Origin: Tolypothrix sp. PCC 7712
Lineage (GTDB): Bacteria > Cyanobacteriota > Cyanobacteriia > Cyanobacteriales > Nostocaceae
DNA: 64,000 nucleotides
NCBI RefSeq assembly: GCF_025860405.1
Contig: NZ_CP063786.1
Coordinates: forward strand, 62,001 to 126,000
Direction of reading: 5' to 3'
Shown here in pieces: positions 54,060 to 63,275 of this stretch. Under the pieces are notes generated by a model. That model was not told the DNA's origin and ran no database searches. It saw nothing but the letters and a program-made list of their open reading frames with translations. Position 1 is the first letter of the stretch; each line of letters starts with the position of its first letter. A program made the translations under genes and the position numbers.

Positions 54060-54245
54060 ATGTATTTAGACGCAAGTGGTCAAGCATCTATAAGGCGCTA
54101 CAAGATAGCAGGCCACAGCGACAGAAATTGATGCAGCTATATATCAAACAGATACCAACTGTGAAGCGACCTTTATTGGCAGGAGATCATACGAACTGGT
54201 CACGACCAGATGCAGTAACACTACAAGAAAGAACTTATGAACATA
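54060..54245 (+). pseudogene. Transposase remnant with frameshift
   Basis: Two adjacent frames read LDASGQASIRRYKIAGHSDR (from 54066, stop at 54129) and then KLMQLYIKQIPTVKRPLLAG, GDHTNWSRPDAVTLQERTYEH (from 54125). Together they resemble an internal part of a cyanobacterial transposase family, split by a short deletion or frameshift. No terminal repeats are visible. The remnant overlaps the last codons of the CHAT gene on the other strand. Confidence 0.5.
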
Positions 54246-57200
54246 GTGGCACATCCATAGCCGGAAGAGTATCTCGCACTGACCAAATTGCAGAGCATAT
54301 TTCTCCCTCACATTCATGACCTGTTACCTCTTGCCAAATGATGTTAAATTCAGTTTCTCCCAAGTACTGGAGAATATGAGCTAAATCATTTATAAGTAAA
54401 TCAACCCATTCTTGATAATTCTGCCCATCTATAATTAAAGCTTGCAGATAAAATTTTAGTGAATCTGACCAAAGATATTGAGTTTTTGATATATCACCCA
54501 AACCTCTCAATGTTAATGGAACTTTATACCAATCTTGGAAATGATTAAAAATCATAAAAGCTTTTTGGTAAAAATTAAAAGCAAGTTCAAACAGTTGTTG
54601 TGCCTGCGCTATTATAGCTAATAATAAATAATCATCAGATGCTTTGTACCAATCCTCAAACTCTTCTCTAATTTCTAAAGCTTTTTGGCAATAAATAATT
54701 GCATGTTCAAATAATTGATGCTGGTGTAACATGAGACCTAACTGATGATAGACAGTTGCTAATTTATCCCTGTTTTCTGTCTCCTTAAAAATACTCAAAG
54801 CTTTTTGATAATAGGCTATAGCATCGTCAAGCTTATGCTGTGTTGTCGCAACATTACCCAATTGAAGATATTCATCAGCTGCGTTACACCAATCTTTTGC
54901 ATCTTCGTAAATTTTTAAAGATTTGTGATAATACTTAGTTGATTCTTCATCTTGACCCTGTAAATGTTTTATGTTTCCTATCTCGTGATATATAGATGCA
55001 GCCTGATAACAATCCCCAAAGTGTTCGTAAATTCTCACGGCTTCTTTAGAATGACTAATTGCTTGTTCATATTGTCGTTGCTCTCTCGCTATCTCAGCTA
55101 ATTTAGAATATGCATCTCCTACCTTATATAAATCCTTCACGTTCTCATATATCTTTAAAGCTCGTTGAGAATAATCTATAGCTTTAGAAAATTGCCTTTG
55201 TGTTTTTGCTAGTTCGCTTATGTTTAGATAAATACCAGCTGCCCTATGAAAATCTCCTGATGATTCTCTTATATTTAATGCTGTTTGTAAATTAACACTC
55301 GCCGTATCAAAATCTCTCAGTTTTATTGCTATACCAGCTAAATTATTACTCAATGTTGCAATACCATCATTTACTGATGCACTATTTAATGACACAAGTT
55401 CATTTAAAACTTGTTGGTAAATAAGCTTTGCTTTTTCGTAATCATGAATAGCTGAGGCTTCATTAGCTATATTATTTTGTAAATACATCCATAAATCAAA
55501 GGCTGCATCACCTTTTTCTTTGACATATTTGAGCTTTGTACCAATTCTATTAAGTATTCTCTGTCGCAATGAATTAAATTCTTGTTTTCGAGACCATCGT
55601 TTATATATCTCTCCTAATATACTTAAAATTAACCGAACAATATGCCAATCCTGCTTTTTCTCTGCAAGATATAGCATGTGCAAAAAATTAGATTCTTCTA
55701 TTCGCAACATTAAACTAGTGCTTTCAGGATTGCAAATAATTTCATTTGCATAGTTTTCTGCTAATGCTGCATAAAACATGAGTAAATATTTTTCAAGTTC
55801 CTGAATTTTTACATTATTAGCAATAGCATTCAGTTTTTGGCGTAAATACCAAGGTAGTGCAGGGTGAATTTTATAAACTTTTGATCCTAAATATTCTAAT
55901 ATCCCGACCTCTGTTGCTTCATCAAGAATCTGTTGCCAATCAGATGCTTTTACATTATTATGCCCAAAAACATTTCTATATGCATGTTCGACTTCGCTAC
56001 CAGGTTTTCCTACAAAGATACTAAGCCAATATTCATAAACTCGTTCAGAAAATAATCCCAAAAAAGGTAAATGTCTCCTCGCTTTCTTCGACAACTTGCT
56101 AAACGAATAATCCAACGAAGCTGTCAGCGACTTATCCCTTCCGACTTCAGTTTTTTTTTCCAAACTATTCAACCCCTGACGCAAAGCCTCAATTACCTGC
56201 GTTGGTGTCTGCGATCGCAGATGTGGCAAAACCACCCGCAATGAAAACGGATGTCCCCCCAGTAATTTCAACAAATCTAAATACTCTTCGGGCAGGTTTT
56301 TTATCTCCACACCCAGCGATCGCAAAATCTTCGCTGCAAATTCCTGGGCATCGACAGGTGATAATCCCTGCAAATTTACCAAACTGTACCCACAATCGAG
56401 CCAAGTTTCTTCACGACGGCTGGTAATCAACACCCAAGTTTTTCCACCACGCAATTCCTTAAGAAAGCGCTTTAAATCATCTAGCTCATCTGCACTCAAC
56501 AACGGCTCATTCCTCTCCGGAAAACCCGCCACTGGTTCAAAATTATCCCAAATCAACAAACAAGGCTGAGATTGTAGATATTTTAATACTGCTCGTTGTT
56601 GTTGCTCTGCTGCATATTGGGAAAACTTGTTTCCCCAAGCCGCCCTTCCTACTTCATTTACAACCCGACTCAACGATGCACCAGACTCAAAGAAAGTAAA
56701 GAATATTTTTTCTCGCCCCTGGGTTTCCTCCAACCACCGCGCAAATCCTGCGGTTAGCTCAGTTTTTCCAACCCCACCCATACCTTGTAACAAAACGACA
56801 TTATTTTGGCGAAACGCCCGCTCTAACCTTAAAATATCGTAATCTCGCCCTATAAAGCCGTAGCGCCCCTGTTCTGGAAACCCCACCAAATTACTGACAG
56901 GCTCCTCTAGGAAGTTCTCAATATCAAGAATATCTTCCGTAGAATTACTAGTTGGCACAAACGGCGTGCAGGTTTCTTGCTGATACAACACCGGAACTAT
57001 CCAGTCAGCCAAAGGGAAATCACCTTTAGGACTAGGACGCAGGCGTTGATTTATAACCTGTCTTCGCGCTGCTGCCACCGCAGTTGATACATCGGTTCCC
57101 AATACCAATTGCTGATAAAACCGCCCAATAAAATGTTTCGCTGCTTCCACCTGCACGTTATAAGACATCGCTACCACACCTTTCGCCCCCAAGGACACTA

Positions 57201-58098
57201 AGCGTGTCGCCACTGAAGAAAAACTACCATCTCCCTCCTGTGCAGATTTGCAGGCATTCAAAACAAAAATTGGTACACGACAATCATTTAAACTTTGAGC
57301 AATTTGGGTCGCTGTGATAATTTGCGGCGAACCATCAATATTTTCAAATACCAACACCCCCTGTCCTTTACTGCCAAAGGAATATTGAAATCCGGTGCTA
57401 TCTGGGTCAAAGTTACCATGCCCATCAAAATGCACTATGTGGTAAAAACCTTTGTGTGCATTCAGTTCCCGCTCAAATTCTTCAAAGCTGGGTGGACGCA
57501 AAACCTTGAGGTTGACATACTTTTGAATCGGTTTTAGCGCCTCCAACAGGGGACGGGCAATAGTTTTGAGAGCTACATCTTTTTCACCATAGGGACGTGC
57601 AATTACCAGCAAAATATTTAACTTATCTTGGGGTAATTTTCCCATCTCTGCCCTTACTGGATGACCGCTTAAACTGCGATACATCCCAGCCAAAGATGGT
57701 GCGAGAAATTGATAGTCAAGAGAATATAGTAACTCCCAAGGCAAATTTAACACTGTGGGGTCATCGGAGGAAATATTAATTTCGCACTTATCCAACCCTT
57801 CTCTAGTCGCTTCACAGAAAAAATCCCAGGCTTTGGTGTTGCGAGGAAAGACTAACTCAAACAACCTCTGTCCCCATTCTTGGAACTTATGCTCGATTTT
57901 CTTCGCTTTATTAGGAAAGATGCCATAGGGAAAGGGTAAAAACTTTTCTAGATACCAGCGCAAATCGGTAAGCGTCTCCTCATCAAAGGGATGCTCAAAG
58001 CTTACAGGGGGTGCAGAACGCGGTGCAGAGAGTCCCCGTTGCCAAGAAAGTTGGATTTTGCCGTCTTGATGAGTAATCCGCAACCAATTTTGCGCCAT
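54235..58098 (-). CDS. CHAT-domain protease / STAND ATPase / TPR protein
   Basis: About 1287 residues from the ATG at 58098 (GGGGG upstream; an ATG four codons earlier is possible). Residues ~100-350: CHAT (caspase HetF associated with TPRs) domain, with dyad His227 (HFDGHG) and Cys283 (LNACKSA), numbered from the shorter start. Residues ~400-700: P-loop STAND ATPase with Walker A QGMGGVGKT and Walker B CLLIWDNFE. The C-terminal ~450 residues are at least ten TPR repeats (for example YEKAKLIYQQVLNEL, FSKAIDYSQRALKIYE, LDDAIAYYQKALSIF). CHAT proteases of this form include gasdermin-processing and type III-E CRISPR-associated enzymes. The end of the gene lies in a transposase remnant, which may have replaced its original last codons. 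Confidence 0.85.
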   Translation of the reverse strand: MAQNWLRITHQDGKIQLSWQRGLSAPRSAPPVSFEHPFDEETLTDLRWYLEKFLPFPYGIFPNKAKKIEHKFQEWGQRLFELVFPRNTKAWDFFCEATREGLDKCEINISSDDPTVLNLPWELLYSLDYQFLAPSLAGMYRSLSGHPVRAEMGKLPQDKLNILLVIARPYGEKDVALKTIARPLLEALKPIQKYVNLKVLRPPSFEEFERELNAHKGFYHIVHFDGHGNFDPDSTGFQYSFGSKGQGVLVFENIDGSPQIITATQIAQSLNDCRVPIFVLNACKSAQEGDGSFSSVATRLVSLGAKGVVAMSYNVQVEAAKHFIGRFYQQLVLGTDVSTAVAAARRQVINQRLRPSPKGDFPLADWIVPVLYQQETCTPFVPTSNSTEDILDIENFLEEPVSNLVGFPEQGRYGFIGRDYDILRLERAFRQNNVVLLQGMGGVGKTELTAGFARWLEETQGREKIFFTFFESGASLSRVVNEVGRAAWGNKFSQYAAEQQQRAVLKYLQSQPCLLIWDNFEPVAGFPERNEPLLSADELDDLKRFLKELRGGKTWVLITSRREETWLDCGYSLVNLQGLSPVDAQEFAAKILRSLGVEIKNLPEEYLDLLKLLGGHPFSLRVVLPHLRSQTPTQVIEALRQGLNSLEKKTEVGRDKSLTASLDYSFSKLSKKARRHLPFLGLFSERVYEYWLSIFVGKPGSEVEHAYRNVFGHNNVKASDWQQILDEATEVGILEYLGSKVYKIHPALPWYLRQKLNAIANNVKIQELEKYLLMFYAALAENYANEIICNPESTSLMLRIEESNFLHMLYLAEKKQDWHIVRLILSILGEIYKRWSRKQEFNSLRQRILNRIGTKLKYVKEKGDAAFDLWMYLQNNIANEASAIHDYEKAKLIYQQVLNELVSLNSASVNDGIATLSNNLAGIAIKLRDFDTASVNLQTALNIRESSGDFHRAAGIYLNISELAKTQRQFSKAIDYSQRALKIYENVKDLYKVGDAYSKLAEIAREQRQYEQAISHSKEAVRIYEHFGDCYQAASIYHEIGNIKHLQGQDEESTKYYHKSLKIYEDAKDWCNAADEYLQLGNVATTQHKLDDAIAYYQKALSIFKETENRDKLATVYHQLGLMLHQHQLFEHAIIYCQKALEIREEFEDWYKASDDYLLLAIIAQAQQLFELAFNFYQKAFMIFNHFQDWYKVPLTLRGLGDISKTQYLWSDSLKFYLQALIIDGQNYQEWVDLLINDLAHILQYLGETEFNIIWQEVTGHECEGEICSAIWSVRDTLPAMDVPLCS

Positions 58099-58282
58099 AC
58101 TTACCCCCATGAGTGATTATTTTGATGTTAGCTTCAATTGATGGGAATATTTATGCACTTTCAGCCAGTCATTGCCATGCTTATTCCCATGATGAAACTT
58201 CAGATTGAGCTATCCTCTCCTGAAGACTGTTCACTTACTGTACTGCCTGCCTGCTGAAGCAATTCCACTGCCGAAGCCAGTT

Positions 58283-58780
58283 TCAAAAACCCCCAACATC
58301 TTCTCCTCCCAAACTACCTGAGCCTTCCCCAAAAATCCAGTCGCTATTACTGTCGGCATCACCTTCGCCATCCACTTGAAGATTTAAGGAAGGTATTAGC
58401 TGTTCAATTTGGCTTTCAAGTCGGGAGATCGCCAACGTTAAAGAAGCAAGTTGCTCCCTATCCTTCTTAATTTCATTTGAAATCCCCACCCGTAATTGAT
58501 TTAACCGCTCTTGGAGGGTATGTACTTCCGTTTTGGTCGCAGAAGGAATATTCACCTTCTCTTCCAGGACGGCGATTTGAGCTTTCAAAGCTTCAATTTC
58601 GGCAGCAGTTGCACTATCTACACTATCGGGACTCTCTTCCATGAGTGCTTGTTTAATGCAAGCCAGCACAAACTCTTTAAAAGTTAAGCGCAACTCCTCA
58701 GCACGCTGCTTGGCCTGCTTCACCAACTCCCGGTCTTCTTCAGACAGAAGTTTTATATTTATCTGTGGATAATCGACCAT
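58283..58780 (-). CDS. Coiled-coil protein with RHH-like N-terminus
   Basis: About 165 residues from the ATG at 58780 (the longer ORF to 58810 has no ribosome site). The N-terminal ~45 residues (INIKLLSEEDRELVKQAKQR, then AEELRLTFKEFVLACI) fit a ribbon-helix-helix pattern. Residues ~60-130 form a coiled coil with heptads (EIEALKAQIAVLEEKV, ESQIEQLIPSL). The tail is Gly/Asp-rich. It is divergent from the recombinase gene (173 bases between) and could regulate it. Confidence 0.6.
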   Translation of the reverse strand: MVDYPQINIKLLSEEDRELVKQAKQRAEELRLTFKEFVLACIKQALMEESPDSVDSATAAEIEALKAQIAVLEEKVNIPSATKTEVHTLQERLNQLRVGISNEIKKDREQLASLTLAISRLESQIEQLIPSLNLQVDGEGDADSNSDWIFGEGSGSLGGEDVGGF

Positions 58781-58953
58781 CACGTATCCCAACACGGCTA
58801 ATACCATCATCGCATATGGGATATCCGCGTATATACGATATAGATGATTCTAGATGAGCAATTTAATCGTGTCCTGGAAACAACTATCATAAAGATACCG
58901 GGAATTACAGTTCTCGGCATCATAATTATCAGTGGGGGTTGGGGAATTTTATT

Positions 58954-60036
58954 ATGGAAAATTTACCCGTCAAAAGCGTGGAATCACTTGCTGTGGAGGT
59001 GGTGACTCTACCGCTTGATGAAGCTCGTGTCGCGCTTGTGGATTATTATTTTCCCAACCGCCAGAAAATTAATTCGACACAGCAGCTAATTGAGCTATGG
59101 GTGCATTCTGTCACTATCAAAAGCGACCAAACGCGACGGGCATATCGGCAAATTGGTTATGAGCTTGTCGATTATATGCAGTCGCGGTTTGGGATATCTG
59201 ATTTGAGGATGGTAACGTTATTCCATCTACACGCTTATCTGGCTTGGCTCAAGGATGAAAAGCCAGTACGGGGAAAGAAAAATACTTATGGAATTAGTAA
59301 AAATACTGCGGCTAAGTACACGGCGGCGATTAAAAGTTTGTGGGAATGGGGTACTAGAGCTTCTATTGGTTATTTTGCGATCGACTTGGGCAAGGACTTA
59401 AGCATCCAGTGGGACGATAAGCTCGCAGAGCGCATTCTGTCGGAACGCGAGATTGCTAAGTTGGAAAAAGCGGCGATGGCAGTAGACTTACAACACAACA
59501 CTAATAAGATGCATTGGCTGCTGTTTACTCTCATGTTTTACAGTGGGGTGAGGGCGGGAGAAATTGCCCGGCAAACTTCTGATTATGGTAAGCGCGTAAT
59601 TACGCCGGGATTATTTTGGCGACAGTTTCGGGAGGATGGGGACTGTCTATTGTTAACTGTGACGGGAAAACGAAATAAAACCAGAACTATTAGTCTCGAT
59701 CCGGAGACGAGTACGGTGTTACTGGATTATCGTGGGGATGCAAGCAACGATCGGCCGGTGTTTCCTAGTCCCAGCCGGCGGGATAGGGGTAAACCTTTAA
59801 GCGATCGCGGGTTGCGACTGATGATGGAGGAAATTTCTGCTTGTGCGGGAATTAAGTTCAGCGCCCACTTTTTGCGCCACACCCACGCAACGCTGGCTAA
59901 GAAAAATGGAGCTTCTGATTTTGACTTGCAAGCAGATTTGGGTCATGCTTCCCCGGCGACAACTGCAAAGTACATTCACCACGTCGGGCGTGTTGGGACT
60001 TCTCACGCACTGCGTAAAAAAAGCAAACATAGGTAA
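58954..60036 (+). CDS. Tyrosine recombinase / phage-type integrase
   Basis: About 360 residues from the ATG at 58954. The N-terminal ~130 residues form a SAM-like core-binding domain (STQQLIELWVHSVTIKSDQT, AYRQIGYELVDYM). The catalytic domain has the full set: Arg in SGVRAGEIA, Lys in VTGKRNKTR, His-x-x-Arg in HFLRHTHATL, His in LGHASPATT and the nucleophile Tyr in AKYIHH. It could resolve plasmid multimers (Xer/Cre-like role) or integrate the element. No tRNA gene or matching att repeat is visible beside it, so I prefer the resolution role on a plasmid, with low certainty. Confidence 0.85.
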   Translation: MENLPVKSVESLAVEVVTLPLDEARVALVDYYFPNRQKINSTQQLIELWVHSVTIKSDQTRRAYRQIGYELVDYMQSRFGISDLRMVTLFHLHAYLAWLKDEKPVRGKKNTYGISKNTAAKYTAAIKSLWEWGTRASIGYFAIDLGKDLSIQWDDKLAERILSEREIAKLEKAAMAVDLQHNTNKMHWLLFTLMFYSGVRAGEIARQTSDYGKRVITPGLFWRQFREDGDCLLLTVTGKRNKTRTISLDPETSTVLLDYRGDASNDRPVFPSPSRRDRGKPLSDRGLRLMMEEISACAGIKFSAHFLRHTHATLAKKNGASDFDLQADLGHASPATTAKYIHHVGRVGTSHALRKKSKHR

Positions 60037-60196
60037 TAAAAAACGTAGGTGTACCCTACCCTTACGGGGAAGCCACTCCAGAAGGTATCGCCTCCGCTGG
60101 GCGGTTCGGCCATCGCACTCATACGCTCATCATGATAGTGTCAAGGTAGTTATCAAGATGGAAACACGCTCAGTTGTTCCTGTCTGCGGATAAGTT

Positions 60197-60229
60197 TACC
60201 TAGATAATACCTAGACATTACCTAGATAT
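60197..60229. promoter_or_regulatory. Three perfect 11-bp tandem operators TACCTAGAYAW
   Basis: TACCTAGATAA (60197-60207), TACCTAGACAT (60208-60218) and TACCTAGATAT (60219-60229) are consecutive 11-mers with a period close to one helical turn. The last one overlaps the ATG of the next gene (60228). This arrangement is what ribbon-helix-helix repressors use. A partial copy (TACCTAGATGG) occurs inside the gene near 60361. No Shine-Dalgarno precedes the ATG, so the mRNA may be leaderless. Confidence 0.65.
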
Positions 60230-60752
60230 GAGCAATACAGGGAGAACAAAGAAGCTAGCATCTTTCAACTGTGACCAAAAGATGTGGGAGCAGTTTATCG
60301 CCCGTTGCAACTCGAAAGGCACAACGGCAACGGCAACACTCACCCGTTTTATTGAGCTATACCTAGATGGTTCTTTAGATGACCTTGATGCAACTGCTGG
60401 TAATCAAGATAAACGTTTGGACTCTTTAGAACAAAAAACTGAAGAGATAACAGCCCAAATGAAACAATTTGCTGAGGCGATTATTAAAATTCAAAATTAT
60501 CTCAACAACCAACCGAAACGGCAGAAGAAATCGTACAACAACAATTCATATTATCAAGGGCAAACTCCTCGAATCCAACCACTAACCGAAGAAGGTTTAG
60601 CTTCAAGACTTGGTGTAAGTGTAGAAACTATACGCGAGCAGCGAATTAATCTGCCACCACCGCTTTTTGTGGGATGGTGCAAAGGCAAGGATAGAGCAGG
60701 GTTAGGGTGGGAATTTAATCAGGATACGGGGTTATATCATCCGGCAAGTTAG
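60228..60752 (+). CDS. RHH-type DNA-binding protein with coiled coil and HTH
   Basis: A 174-residue protein. The N-terminal ~45 residues (LASFNCDQKMWEQFIARCNS, then TATATLTRFIELYLDG) form a beta strand and two helices typical of ribbon-helix-helix proteins. Residues ~60-100 form a coiled coil (RLDSLEQKTEEITAQMKQF). Residues ~125-150 contain a second HTH-like element (LTEEGLASRLGVSVETIREQ). The three tandem repeats over its start codon suggest autorepression. It follows the recombinase by 191 bases and may be a plasmid control or partition accessory protein. Confidence 0.65.
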   Translation: MSNTGRTKKLASFNCDQKMWEQFIARCNSKGTTATATLTRFIELYLDGSLDDLDATAGNQDKRLDSLEQKTEEITAQMKQFAEAIIKIQNYLNNQPKRQKKSYNNNSYYQGQTPRIQPLTEEGLASRLGVSVETIREQRINLPPPLFVGWCKGKDRAGLGWEFNQDTGLYHPAS

Positions 60753-61014
60753 AAATTTTTATTAATTTTAAGAATTTCTGAATTTACACTGATTCGCTCT
60801 GTTAATGCGATCGCGGGTAAGAAAAAGAATAGGGCTTTAGTTCCTCCTGGAGATAATGCCGATCCGCGCTAACACTACGGTGCTGGCTGGTGTACACAAA
60901 CAAAACTTCCTTCCAGGTAAGGGATTAGAACCAACAGAGCGTTCTGATTATTGTGTAACTGAAAGCTAAAATTTTAATAATGTAGGGGTATATCTGACGA
61001 AGCAATGCAGGGAA
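60753..61014. other. Intergenic region, possibly a decayed ORF
   Basis: No credible gene. Short frame fragments such as a 30-codon stretch ending near 60870 could be the tail of a decayed reading frame. A HIP1-type GCGATCGCG occurs near 60808. No hairpin followed by a T-run is obvious after the RHH gene. Confidence 0.35.
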
Positions 61015-61500
61015 ATGACCGAACTATATAAGGCCGGAATCATTGAGGTAACAGAAGCCGAAGATGAGGATGAAGATTTATTTGAAGTCGCGGTACATTT
61101 TGACGGCGATATTTTTCTTCCCAGCGTTGTTTTTGAAGGCAAAGACCACGCATTGCGGCAAGCTAAAAAACTTTATGATTGGCTAGAAGCTAATCCAAAA
61201 GAAATTAAGGGTGAGCGACTGCGCTGGCAATCATATACAGTTAATCGTGAATCTTTAAGAGAATATCCAGCTTGCTATTTACCTTACTACTACTCAAGAT
61301 ATGAGCAAAGTTTAGAAGTTTCAATTTTTGAGCGAGACAAAGAAGCTATTGCTTATGGTTGGTTGAGTGCTGAACCTTTACCTTACTATGTGAATAAAGA
61401 AGATAATTTGGTAGTTATTGGAGAAATTTCAGATGATGCTGTACTAGCTGGTTGGCATAAAGCTACTGATATACGCAGTTATTTTTACTCTTTTATTTAG
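61015..61500 (+). CDS. Hypothetical protein before GNAT cassette 2
   Basis: A 161-residue soluble protein, unrecognised. The N-terminus is very acidic (TEAEDEDEDLFEVAV), followed by a beta-rich domain (HFDGDIFLPSVVFEGKDH, YTVNRESLREYPACYL), and it has many Tyr. It precedes the GNAT gene by 53 bases, so co-transcription is possible. The cassette at 27 kb has a GIY-YIG gene in the corresponding upstream position, so this gene is not part of the conserved module. Confidence 0.55.
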   Translation: MTELYKAGIIEVTEAEDEDEDLFEVAVHFDGDIFLPSVVFEGKDHALRQAKKLYDWLEANPKEIKGERLRWQSYTVNRESLREYPACYLPYYYSRYEQSLEVSIFERDKEAIAYGWLSAEPLPYYVNKEDNLVVIGEISDDAVLAGWHKATDIRSYFYSFI

Positions 61501-61553
61501 TAGTAAAATAGCCGTTATAAGTTTAAGAATAAGGTAATAACTAGGAGCTTTAG

Positions 61554-62117
61554 GTGCAGCGAAAAATTTCATTAAAAAGAGGTATTGATAACACATCTAT
61601 TGAAGCATATTTAGTAGATTTAGGACAAAACCACGTTGATGATTATGTAAATAATTGGGTCGAAAAATTAAGGTTATTTACTCAAGAAGATAAATACTGG
61701 GACTGGATATTTAAATTAAGATATATTGCTAATCAAGAAAATCTTGAAGGTTATGCAGTTGAGTGCGAAAACACAACTCAAGGTTTAATGATAATAGAAA
61801 CACAAATGCACGGTTCCCGGTTGAATATTGGTAAGAGACTAGTTTATGTTGATGGTATTGCAACTGCCCCCACTAACCGAATTGAAATTCAGCGTCCGCC
61901 TCAATTCAAAGGTGTTGGTCAAGCACTTTTAAATTTCGCCAGAATTAGAAGTGTTGAGCTAGGGTATGAAGGTAGAGTTGGGTTGCATTCTTTACCAAGG
62001 TCTGTAGGGTTTTATGAAAAACAAAATATGTTTAACTGCGGGACTGAAGAAGAATACGATAATTTGGTTTACTTTGAGTATGGGGCATTGAGACAGAGAG
62101 CAGGTGAAAATTTATGA
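61554..62117 (+). CDS. GNAT-family N-acetyltransferase, cassette 2
   Basis: A 187-residue protein from a GTG with AGGAG upstream. It is a clear paralogue of the protein at 27230-27784, with the same blocks: QNHVDDYVNNW, KYWDWIFKLRYIAN, TQGLMIIETQMHGSR, EIQRPPQFKGVGQALLNFAR (acetyl-CoA motif A, QxxGxG) and VGLHSLPRSVGFYEKQNM. The stop overlaps the next start by four bases (ATGA), so the two products are translationally coupled. Substrate unknown. The two copies are diverged, so the duplication or independent acquisition is old. Confidence 0.75.
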   Translation: MQRKISLKRGIDNTSIEAYLVDLGQNHVDDYVNNWVEKLRLFTQEDKYWDWIFKLRYIANQENLEGYAVECENTTQGLMIIETQMHGSRLNIGKRLVYVDGIATAPTNRIEIQRPPQFKGVGQALLNFARIRSVELGYEGRVGLHSLPRSVGFYEKQNMFNCGTEEEYDNLVYFEYGALRQRAGENL

Positions 62118-62653
62118 ATCATCAACAGCAAAATAATAATTCTCAGGTGAACGAGCCAGTAACAACCCAAGAAGCTATAGATTTACTTTTTGGTGAAGGA
62201 TGGCTCGATGAGGCTGTTCGTATCGAAGATGAAGCCAATTGCACTATTGGTGCTGGTTTAGATTGGGGTAATGCACTACCACCTTTAATGCTCAACCTTC
62301 CTTTATTTGGTCGCCTATCAACGCTGCGTGTATCACTTAACCGTGAAATCAGACTAATAATTGAAACATGGGATTTAGGTGTAGGTACAAAAGCGGCAAC
62401 AGAGACTGCAAGGAGACGCATTAAAGAGCGGTTACTATCTCCTGCGCCTGAGCTATTACCTCACTTAGAAGCCACCCTACTGCAAGATGATTTATACGGT
62501 GAAGAGTTTATATCTAACCGTGAAGCTCTCAAATCACTACTTGCAGTACTGCTTACTGATTCTGATAGAGCAGAAATTGCAGAGACAGCTGCTAATTCAG
62601 TACGCGCACAAGTTATGTCGCAGGTAAATTTTTCCGAAAAACTTTCTGCTTAA
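62114..62653 (+). CDS. Partner protein of GNAT cassette 2
   Basis: A 179-residue protein whose ATG overlaps the GNAT stop. It is paralogous to the protein at 26725-27213, sharing EAIDLLFGEGWLDEAVRIED, CTIGAGLDWG, LRVSLNREIR, LGVGTKAA and LLQDDLYGEEFI. The first 20 residues are Asn/Gln-rich and absent from the other copy. All-helical, no membrane segment, no recognised catalytic motif. The four-base overlap implies that the pair is made in a fixed ratio, as for two-component toxin/antidote or enzyme/substrate modules. Confidence 0.7.
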   Translation: MNHQQQNNNSQVNEPVTTQEAIDLLFGEGWLDEAVRIEDEANCTIGAGLDWGNALPPLMLNLPLFGRLSTLRVSLNREIRLIIETWDLGVGTKAATETARRRIKERLLSPAPELLPHLEATLLQDDLYGEEFISNREALKSLLAVLLTDSDRAEIAETAANSVRAQVMSQVNFSEKLSA

Positions 62654-62975
62654 ATACTTAATATAAAAACAACAATATTGCATCAAATTCATCAAAGGAG
62701 CAACTGCAAGAGTAGTAGATCATCTGCGTCAATCATTAGCTTGCTCCGCTAGAAATCCGCACCGATATCAAAGACTTATATTTTATTTTTTGGCGTAACC
62801 TGCATTGTTCAATTACAATAATCAGTGCATATATATCCTTTTTTAAAAGTTAAGAGTCCCTTAACTACGCAAATAAATTTATAAACAAAACTGAATATAA
62901 AAAAATTAAGTATATTATGATAAACATTAACGATATAATCAAAATTATTTTTGTGTCACCCAAAAGGACTGATTA
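62654..62975. other. Intergenic AT-rich region before the HNH gene
   Basis: No ORF of interest. The last 100 bases are very AT-rich and include TATTATGATAA-like sequences that could serve as a promoter -10 region for the HNH gene. A loose inverted repeat (AAAAGTTAAGAGTCCCTTAAC, about 62845-62866) contains GTTAAG/CTTAAC. Nothing else is recognisable. Confidence 0.35.
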
Positions 62976-63275
62976 ATGACTAGCAAAACCCGCAGTCGCT
63001 ATTCTTCAAACTGGGATACTATCGCACTTGAGGTCAAATCAAAATCCGACTGGAAATGCACGCGCTGTGGTATACAATGCTTACGCCCAACTGATAAAAG
63101 AGATGGGTTAAATCGTAGAGAACGCAGTATTAAAACTTTAGTGGTTCACCACTGGAATTATCTGCCCGAAGATAATCGAGTCGAGAATCTCGCGGCTTTA
63201 TGCACAGCTTGTCATCTGCTGTTCCATACGCGACGACGGGGAAACATATCACCAGGACAACTATCTTTGTGGTAG
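62976..63275 (+). CDS. HNH endonuclease
   Basis: A 99-residue protein. A first CxxC pair lies in WKCTRCGIQC, the HNH core is in TLVVHHWNYLPEDNRVENLA with the catalytic His pair and Asn, and the second CxxC is in CTACHLLFH. The zinc site and active residues are complete. Small stand-alone HNH proteins are usually nickases of mobile elements or packaging nucleases. AAGGACTG stands ahead of the ATG. The next gene to the right is a small ORF. Confidence 0.75.
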   Translation: MTSKTRSRYSSNWDTIALEVKSKSDWKCTRCGIQCLRPTDKRDGLNRRERSIKTLVVHHWNYLPEDNRVENLAALCTACHLLFHTRRRGNISPGQLSLW

